NCBI RefSeq assembly: GCF_949628265.1
Contig: NC_088786.1
Coordinates: forward strand, 41,995,681 to 42,059,680
From: Cloeon dipterum
Taxonomy: Eukaryota > Arthropoda > Insecta > Ephemeroptera > Baetidae
DNA: 64,000 nucleotides
Direction of reading: 5' to 3'
Shown one piece after another: positions 56,905-64,000 of this stretch (positions within the stretch are counted from its first letter, which is position 1; every line of letters begins with the position of its first letter). Position numbers and translations under genes: made by a program. The notes beneath the pieces are model-generated. The model saw nothing but the letters and a program-made list of their open reading frames with translations, was not told the origin of the DNA and did not search any database.

Positions 56905-57270
56905 TCTAACTCACAGGTAATCAAATGGAAACTTCCCAGCTGATCCCTTCTTCTGCTGGGGTTGCCACATGTGAGAATTAACGCAAGGATGTTTCATAAT
57001 CAATAAGGTTAGGATCCTGTTGGGCATTAATAAGTGCCGAATGTAATTAAATTCCCCGGATTTGACAATAAAATGCCCGTTAGAAGCACAGAACACTCGG
57101 AGAATTAATATTTTAAGTATAAACAGCTGGCATCCCTAGCTCCCGTGCTCGCCAGCGCCAGCAAGCTGTAACTTGAGCATTTGTTTACATCTCGTTCTCG
57201 CGATCGGAGGCTCGTCCAATTCTCCGCAGTTTTGCTATCAAATTTCGTGATTCCAACAAGATTTAAGGTG
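56905..57270 (+). promoter_or_regulatory. Promoter and leader exon of copy F3
   Basis: CACATGTG at about 56968, CTCGCCAGCGCCAGCAAGCT at about 57147, TGTTTAC at 57182-57188, and leader donor AGATTTAAG/GTGAGT at about 57266. Confidence 0.6.
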
Positions 57271-57731
57271 AGTTATGAACACACATAGAAAAAAATTACT
57301 CAAAGAACCCTTGCTTAAGTACTTTAAATGGGTATCCGGATTCCCGTGGCCTCAAATATCGGCCGATTAAATCAAAATATTCACGACTTTTAAGCCACGC
57401 CGTTCGAAAGCAGGCATTTTTGGCCTTTTCATGTCTTTTTCACTATGTAGGTTTGATATTCCATTAAAAATAACTTATTCTAACGCTGAAAAATGGCAAA
57501 CTGAGACCAAAACAATAAATATTTTGAGTAGAAATAAACCAAAAAACACCGTTTTTATAATTCTCAATTATCCTTAACGATTTCGCTTCAAAACTAAAGA
57601 GTTCGACCGTATTAAATTCTCAAAATTTAAAGAAAACGGGAAATGTGAAAAAAATGATATAAATTTGTATAACTTGCTTATTCATTTAAACATGCTAAAT
57701 TTTCTAATCTAAATGCCAATTATTTTTCCAG

Positions 57732-59296
57732 ATGGATCGTAATGATGCAAAAATTAAAGTGGTGAGGTTCATCCCTTCTCTTCTTTCCCTGCAAGAATCG
57801 ACGATCAACACTATCGTCAAAAATATTGAAGGCTACAGCAGAGATCTCTTTAAGAAAAAAATTTGTACTGCAAAATCATCACATATTTGAACTTTATTTA
57901 ATATTTAACTTATTCTAGCTCCTCCCATGCGCAAAATTGTGTTTGACCAAGCAATGGAAAGGAAAAAAGAAATTGGTGAAGAGCGAGTTTGGGCTGCTCT
58001 TCCATACCTTGACCAGCACAAGACGACTGAACGTTTTTCAACCAAAGATTTTGCAAGCATTTTCCGCTTAAAGAGAAAAACAGGAGGTTTTTCTGACGCT
58101 AGCGTTTCAATGGAAGAGGTAAAATATAGAGCCGTGTTGTCGAAACATAATTAATAATAATTATTTTTCTTTTAGTTCCTCCAATACCTGGTTGATTTTG
58201 CTCCGAACTTGCAAAAGCTCGAGATTGAGAACCCAAGGAGGGCATACTCTGAATGGACTATGTTCAAAATAATAATGCTACAGCCACTTGCCACTGACCT
58301 GCTCTTGAAGATGGAAAATTTAACGGAAATCAGCTTTATCGGAGTTAACATCAAATTTACGGAATTTGTGCGAGTCTGCACAGAAAGCCGTAACATGCAG
58401 TCCATTCAAGCAAATTATATTCTGGTTGACACGGAACCAACTAATTCCACGAAGAACATTCTGGAGACCCTCGCCTCTAAATTTGACTACCAAAAGTATG
58501 ATGGATGGCTGTATCCTGAAGAAATTGAAATAACTTTGAAGAAGACAAGTAATGCTAAACCTCATCGAGAAGCAAAGGTCACTCTATTGAATGACTTCTT
58601 TGACCTGATCCCGATTGGTTTGACGGAACTCAAGGTAATATATTTTATGCCCTAATGTTGTGCAGATTATCATTAAAATGTGATATATTATATTACAGAT
58701 TTATAATTGGCAATCAATTGACTTCCAAAACAAGAGACACCGTATGCTACGCAACCTGCGCCGAGTAGGAGGAACTCTAAAAACTCTAATCATCGAAAAG
58801 TTAAGACCACAATTGAATATCAAGCTCAATGATATCTTTGAACACTGCCATGAGCTGGAAACTCTTGAATTGAGCAACTCCTTTTTTAACCTTGAAGGTC
58901 CTTTAGCTTCTTTTGGTCAACTGAAAAGCTTTACCTGGAGAAACCCGTAATCTATATATTTTAAAACTAAACAATACAAATCTAACGCGATTATTAATTT
59001 ACAGGTTCCGCAGAGAATCAGCAGATTATGGCAACGTTGAACTTCATAGAATTTTTTCTGCGCCTCATCTGCAAGAAATGTCCATCCGCACTTACCTCAT
59101 ATTAGATCTTGGTGACATAGGGTCACTTCTCAACAGGATTAGAAATCGAGAGATTTTGACCAAATTGACTAAGATAAAGATACATCATTTCGTAGTTCCC
59201 AATGACCCACATTCCATTGAAGAAGAATTCTACGAGTTGGCTCGTGAACTGCGCTCTGTAGGATGTCATGTAAATGTATCTGTAATTAGACGATAG
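57732..59296 (+). CDS. Array family copy F3, intact by eye
   Basis: MDRNDAKIKVVRFIPSLLSL at 57732. Exon 3 (about 57920-58119) has RKIVFDQAMERKKEIGEERV and LKRKTGGFSDASVSMEE. Exon 4 (about 58176-58635) has LQKLEIENPRRAYSEWTM and TNSTKNILETLASKFDYQKY. Exon 5 (about 58699-58950) has MLRNLRRVGGTLKTLIIEKL. Exon 6 (about 59006-59296) ends VNVSVIRR. Same subtype as R2 and F1. Function unknown. Confidence 0.75.
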
Positions 59297-59639
59297 TATT
59301 AAACAGACTCTGAATCTTACCGTAAATAGAATAATAGGCTATGTTTGTGTAGGTTATACAAAGACAATTTTGATTTGATTTAGTTAAAATTCTAATATTA
59401 GGATAAAGCGAATGACAATGTTTATTACGATAAATAAAATTGAAACAAAATAATTGTAATTTTTAGTTAAAAATTCATTTCACTCAAAGAAAATTTCCCA
59501 ATTTCAATTTATTAAACGGAAAATTCATATTTGAAATAAATTGCTACCAATTTTTCTATTAAAATAAATTTATATAGTGACTGGCGTGTCTTCTAGCGAG
59601 CATAGTTGTAGTGAAGTCAGTGAAATAAAGTTGTTGGCC

Positions 59640-59820
59640 GAAGAGGACGACAAATCAAGTACGTGGCAAACCTTTTTCAGATCAAGACAAAGCGGAAGCT
59701 TGTGACAAAAGTTCGTCAAGCCGGCAGCAAAACTAGTTTTGAAGGTCGGACCTTTCAGGAAGAATAACAAATGGATGAAGAACTACAGGAGAAACACTGC
59801 CAACGATGGGAAGTAAAAAA
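59640..59820 (+). pseudogene. Decayed copy of the unidentified spacer gene, copy 5
   Basis: Joined directly to the F3 3' flank. Frames read LLAEEDDKSSTWQTFF and, shifted, VGPFRKNNKWMKNYRRN. Matches copies 1 and 4 but has lost the ELRKK part. Confidence 0.45.
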
Positions 59821-59869
59821 TAAATTACACGTCCAGTGAATTTAAAAAAAAATACTTTTTGTGCAGAAA

Positions 59870-60540
59870 CAGTTCTACTAGTCATATTTAAATAGAATTT
59901 TAATTAACCACTCTGGAAACAGTTGATTTTGAGATAAAATTTAACTCGAATAGCAAGCAGTGCCGGCTCGAGAAGGAAGATGCACTTGTCACTTTGTTGA
60001 CTCTTGGCCCGCTCGCCTGCATCGCAGCGGGTGAAAGCCGAGAGCGGAACAAAAGGCACCTGGCGCATTGTGATTGCTGGCAAATCGGCCTAAAAGCAGC
60101 CACTCACCCCATACATTGAGGGAATAAAAATTTTGTCAGGGATGTACCGGCCGGCCGGATGCAACAACACCATTCAAGTCAGCTGCTTTCATTGAGTTGC
60201 ACGAAGCAGGATGTGTGTGTATCGAAACCGGCCGACAGCCTCCCGCGTTTTGGCGGGTCAGTTTTAGCGCGCAAAAAAGCCCTGAAACGACCTGCCACCG
60301 AGTTTGAAGGACTGTGACGCATTAAAATCCCCCTTAGCGATTAGTTTCTGTACGGTTTTTTTTAAATGTGTGCGAGTATTAACTAATTTATTAATTTACG
60401 GCACGTGACGAGAGCGAACCAATTTTTTGTTTCGCGTGTTCATTCAGCAATTGTTCATAAATCGTAATAATTTATGCACGTATATATTTCAAATGAGTAA
60501 TAAAAAACAATTGAAATCTGTCCAGCAGAATCCAGCTGGT
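59870..60540. other. Single-copy spacer, nothing recognised
   Basis: No repeat or exon of the array is seen here. Parts are GC-rich (about 59960-60310), without a recognised frame. Confidence 0.35.
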
Positions 60541-60544
60541 ACTA

Positions 60545-60870
60545 TGCACTGATGGGCTTGCCACATGTGAGAATTGACGCAAAGATGTTTCATAAGCAGT
60601 AAGGTTCAGATCGTTTTGGGCACAAAATCCTGCTTAATATGATAAAATTCAACAGAATCGACTATAAAATGCCCGTTTCTAGAATGTTACACTCAGCAAA
60701 TTCATATTTTAAAATATTAGCAGCTGGCATCCCTAGCTCCGATGCTCGCAAGCGCCACAATGCCATAACTAGAAGATTTGTTTACATCTCGTCTCGCTAT
60801 CGGAGCTTCGTGTGCGCTTTTACCCAGCAGTTTTGCTTTCAAATTTCTCGATTCCAACCAAATTTAAGGT
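60545..60870 (+). promoter_or_regulatory. Promoter and leader exon of copy F4
   Basis: CCACATGTGAGAATTGACGC at about 60560, CTCGCAAGCGCCACAATGCC at about 60744, TGTTTAC at 60779-60785, and leader donor AAATTTAAG/GTGAGT at about 60867. The leader frame 60639-60872 is diverged but alignable at its middle. Confidence 0.55.
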
Positions 60871-61145
60871 GAGTTTGTAATTACACTAGATTAAATTAAC
60901 ACAAAAAGGTCTCAGGATAGAGTGATTACAACGAGAGTAAGCGGGTGAAAGTGACAAATGCGGCTGTGGCCGGCGCACCGCCGCTTCCCTATCTCTTCCC
61001 ATGTTAAAATGAGCGCACGCGATTGGCGCTACAGCTAACTTTATGAAGCCACTCGCGGAGTTCTTGGTGTCAATCGAAATTGCACGAGTTGTTTAATATC
61101 ATAGCTCGGAACCCGAGTCTGATAACAATAGTGGTTTCAAGAATT

Positions 61146-61404
61146 CCGCCGCGGAAATCTGCCAATATCGCTGCGCGCCCTGGCAGCGACGATCGCATGC
61201 CAGCGGCGGTTGGCGAAGCTTCACCAGACAACAAGTGACGTCATCGAGCGATCTCATTGGTCGCTTCGCAGGCACATGTTTCTTTCCCGAGCAGCTGTGC
61301 CTGACGGCTGACCAATCAGATCGCTTGGTGGCGTCATTTGTTGTCTGGTGATGCTTCACTGACGGCCGCTGGCGCTGGCGTGCGATCGCAGATTTCCGCG
61401 GCGG
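61146..61404. mobile_element. 259-bp hairpin MITE in the first intron of F4
   Basis: Outer ends CCGCCGCGGAAATCTGC and its inverse are perfect. The arms (about 61146-61258 and 61308-61404) remain complementary with small changes through CACCAGACAACAA.TGACG and GCGATCT.ATTGGTC. ATT stands on both sides, a possible 3-bp target duplication. No coding capacity. Confidence 0.7.
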
Positions 61405-61660
61405 ATTTCTCCAATGATTCTATATTTGCACCCGCACCCGCGGTGAGGTTCGTTCACAAAAACCCGCACCCGCTGATTCTTAAACCTCAAGCTGCATACC
61501 AAAGATTTTGCGCTGTTGCAGCGTGAAACCAAAACGTTTGGCTTCGAGTTTAAATATATGAAATATGGGAAATAAGGAACCAATGATTTAAATTTTTGAA
61601 TTTACTGCATCATTGAAACTCTATCTTTTTTCTTAACCAAAATACCATTTATTTTTCCAG

Positions 61661-63233
61661 ATGAATCGTAATGACGCCCTAAATATAGGGGTGAGGTTCG
61701 TCCCTTCCCTTCTCCCCTTGCAACAATGGGCGATTAACACAATTGTAGAAAATGTTGGAGGCTACAGAGACCTCATTACCAAGAAGATTGGTACTGTTTA
61801 ATTATTTATTATTTGAGCTCTCCATAATTAATAAATATTCTAGCTCCACCCTTGCGCAAAATTGTGTTTGACCAAGCAATGGAAAGGAAAAAAGAAATTG
61901 GAGAAGACCAGGTTTGGGCTGCTCTTCCATACCTTGACCAGCACAAGACGACTGAAAATTTTTCGACCAAAGAATTTGCCAGTATTTTCCGCTTGAAGAG
62001 AAAAACAGGAGGTTTTTCTGAAGCTTGCGTTTCAATGGAAGAGGTAAAAATAGAGCCGTGTTGTCGAAATTAACATAATTAATAATATTTCTTTTGGTTT
62101 TAGTTCCTCCAATACCTGGTTGACTTTGTACCAAACTTGAAAAAGCTCGAGATTAAGGACCCAAGGGCGGCATATTCATGCTCCGAAGGGAAAATGTTCA
62201 AAAAAATACGGCTACAGCCAGCTGCCACTGACCTGCTCTTGAATATGGAAAACTTAACGGAAGTCGGCATTCACGATGTTTCCATCAAATTTACGGAATT
62301 TGTGCGTGTCTGCAGAGAAAGCCACAACTTGCAGTCCATTCAAGCAAATAATATTCTGGTCGACATGGAACCAACTAATTCCATGAAGAACATTCTGGAG
62401 ACTGTCGGCTCCAAGTTTGACTTCCAAGAGTATGAGGAATTGAAGTTTCCTAGAAAAATTGAAATAACTTTGATGAAGACAAGAAATGTTCAACCTTATC
62501 GAAGAGCAAAGGGTCGTCTTTCCAATGACTTCCTGGACCTGATTCCCTCAGCTTTGACGAATATAGAAGTAAGATATTTTTGGCCCAGCTGTTAATTATT
62601 CATTATAAAATGATTTTTTTGAAGATTTTCGACTGCATAATGGCTGACATCCAAAGCGGAAGAAGCTGTATACTTCGCAACCTGCCCAGAATAGGAGGAA
62701 CCCTAAAAACTCTTAGATTCGACTCCTTGAGGCCAGAATTCAATATCACTTTCAAGCATATCTTTGATCACTGCCATGTGCTGGAAACACTTGCATTATG
62801 CGACAGCTGTGTGACTCATGAAGATCCAATTGCTTCTTTTGGACAATTGAAAAAATTTTTCTGGACACACTTGTAAGATACATATTTTGAAACTAGCCGA
62901 TAATCTAACTCGATTATTTTTTACAGGCTTCTCGTAAATTGGAACGGAACCCTAGCACTTGACAAACTTTTTTCTGCGCCTCTTCTGGAAAATATTTACA
63001 TCCGCACTAGTGTCCCAATAGACCTGGGTGACATAGGGTCACTTTTGAACCAGATTAGAAATCGCCAGATTTTGACCAAGTTGACTAAGCTGCACATTTG
63101 GTATAGCGTCCCTCGCGATTACCCACGTTCCAAAGAAGAAGAATTCCACGAGTTTGCTCGTGAACTGCGCTCCTTAGGATGTGATGCAAATGTATTAATA
63201 GAAACTCTATCACCAGTCAGACCCAACCCCTGA
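61661..63233 (+). CDS. Array family copy F4, most diverged intact member
   Basis: MNRNDALNIGVRFVPSLLPL at 61661. Exon 3 (about 61844-62043) begins APPLRKIVFDQAMERKKEIG, with Leu where other copies have Met. Exon 4 (about 62104-62569) has LKKLEIKDPRAAYSCSEGKM and VQPYRRAKGRLSNDFLDLIP. Exon 5 (about 62625-62875) has ILRNLPRIGGTLKTLRFDSL and CVTHEDPIASFGQLKKFFW. The last exon (about 62926-63233) begins LLVNWNGTLALDKLFSAP and ends SPVRPNP. No stop or broken splice site was found. Function unknown. Confidence 0.7.
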
Positions 63234-63271
63234 CGGTATTAAATAGACTAAAGGGATAATGCTTGTGTAGG

Positions 63272-63383
63272 CCAGCCCCTGTTCACTCATATGACGCGTT
63301 TATGCGCCAGGTAAGAAGTACTGCAGGCAAACACAGGTGGCAGAATTTCTTAGCTGGCGCATTTGCGCGCTTTATGAGTAAAC
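63272..63383. mobile_element. 112-bp hairpin insertion in the F4 3' flank
   Basis: Inverted arms (CACTCATATGACGCG..GCGCCAG and CTGGCGC..TTTATGAGT) are flanked by the direct repeat GTAGG (63267-63271 and 63384-63388). The other array copies lack it at the corresponding GCTTGTGTAGG site. Confidence 0.6.
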
Positions 63384-63629
63384 GTAGGCATACACAGGCA
63401 GTTTTGAATTGATTTAGTGGAAATTACTATTATCTGGAAAAAACGAATGTCAATAATGTTCAGTACGACGAATTAAATATAAATAAATTAGTGTAATTTC
63501 TTGAACAAGATATGTTTCATTCGAAGAATCTCTCAATTTGAATTTAATTCTTTTTAATGGAATTTTGGAAATAAATTGTTTCTTTTCTCTAAAAATGTTA
63601 ATACCTTTTAAAGAGGATAAACGCTCTAG

Positions 63630-63795
63630 TGCTTTGCGCGGGTCGCGGGTTTGAGGGTTGAACCCGCAAAACCCGCACCAAACCCGCGGGTGCGGGTCCA
63701 GATTTTGCAAATCCAATATGGCGGATTGCGGGTGCGGGTTGGTGTTGTGCGGTTTGGTGCGGGTGCGGGTTGACTCGGCAAACCCGCAACTTTTA
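63630..63795. repeat. GGGTGCGGGT minisatellite-like tract
   Basis: Many permutations of ACCCGC/GCGGGT alternate on both strands, giving GC-rich, locally self-complementary DNA in otherwise AT-rich surroundings. Shorter relatives occur at about 33555 and 61430. Confidence 0.6.
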
Positions 63796-64000
63796 TGTAA
63801 TTGACCAGTTGCATAAACCTTTAGTTATTGAAGCCGCCAACAGATGGCGCAACCACAGACTTTTTTTAAAAAAAATTTTGTTTTAAGCTGTTTTAAGGCA
63901 TTTTTGCTGCGAGTTCAGACACAATTTTGCTTTTTTAAATTATTTGCTTTTTTGACGTGCTGAAAACCAAAATCGGTTCAGCCATTCGCTGTAGAAACGT

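Noticed and set aside
1..64000. CRISPR arrays, bacterial operons, tRNA or rRNA genes
   Set aside because: Repeats here are dispersed or inverted rather than evenly spaced, genes have introns, and no tRNA cloverleaf or rRNA block was recognised by eye; a tRNA scan would be needed to exclude a divergent tRNA.

Overview
This is nuclear DNA of an animal, almost certainly an insect. Genes are split by short AT-rich introns (about 45-120 bp) with GT-AG borders, intergenic DNA is AT-rich and full of degraded transposons, and one gene carries a complete six-cysteine insect odorant-binding-protein (OBP) signature. A mayfly would fit the mix of expanded OBP, C-type lectin and lineage-specific families, but that is only a guess. 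There are no operons, bacterial ribosome binding sites, CRISPR arrays or recognisable tRNA/rRNA genes.

Layout. (1) 0-6 kb: a ten-exon C2H2 zinc-finger gene (1432-3788) behind a CCAAT-box promoter and a non-coding leader exon that is present twice; a decayed finger fragment; and a shorter paralogue (about 5.0-5.8 kb) broken by a small deletion between two zinc ligands. (2) 6.4-16.7 kb: a C-type lectin-domain (CTLD) locus, flanked on both sides by a duplicated segment that itself holds CTLD scraps. A secreted protein starts at 7804 with a signal peptide, then tandemly duplicated CTLD pairs, a threonine-rich mucin-like stalk and two more CTLDs. A second block (13216-15568), possibly the same transcription unit, encodes CTLD - OBP domain - CTLD. 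(3) 16.9-63.2 kb: an array of eleven copies of one multi-exon gene family of unknown function (about 470 residues, leucine-rich-repeat-like C-terminal half). Seven copies lie on the minus strand (16.9-46.6 kb) and four on the plus strand (50.7-63.2 kb), so the array diverges from about 48 kb. Most copies carry the same promoter and leader exon, including an invariant forkhead-type GTAAACA site and, in most, an upstream CACATGTG palindrome. Eight copies look intact; one is split by an LTR-like insert, one by a jockey-like reverse-transcriptase fragment, and one is reduced to its last exon.

Between the array genes lie several kinds of duplicated spacer, five decayed copies of an unidentified gene, a truncated retroposon, two small hairpin elements, and a 5.7-kb TA-flanked fold-back element (25325-31025). 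That element has a GC-rich piece of a membrane-protein gene inside one arm, and an empty version of its target site is preserved in a paralogous spacer at about 21.18 kb.

The most novel-looking items are the CTLD-OBP fusion, the divergent gene array with its shared control module, and the fold-back element with captured gene DNA. All exon limits were read by eye from splice signals and reading-frame phase, without transcript or database support.
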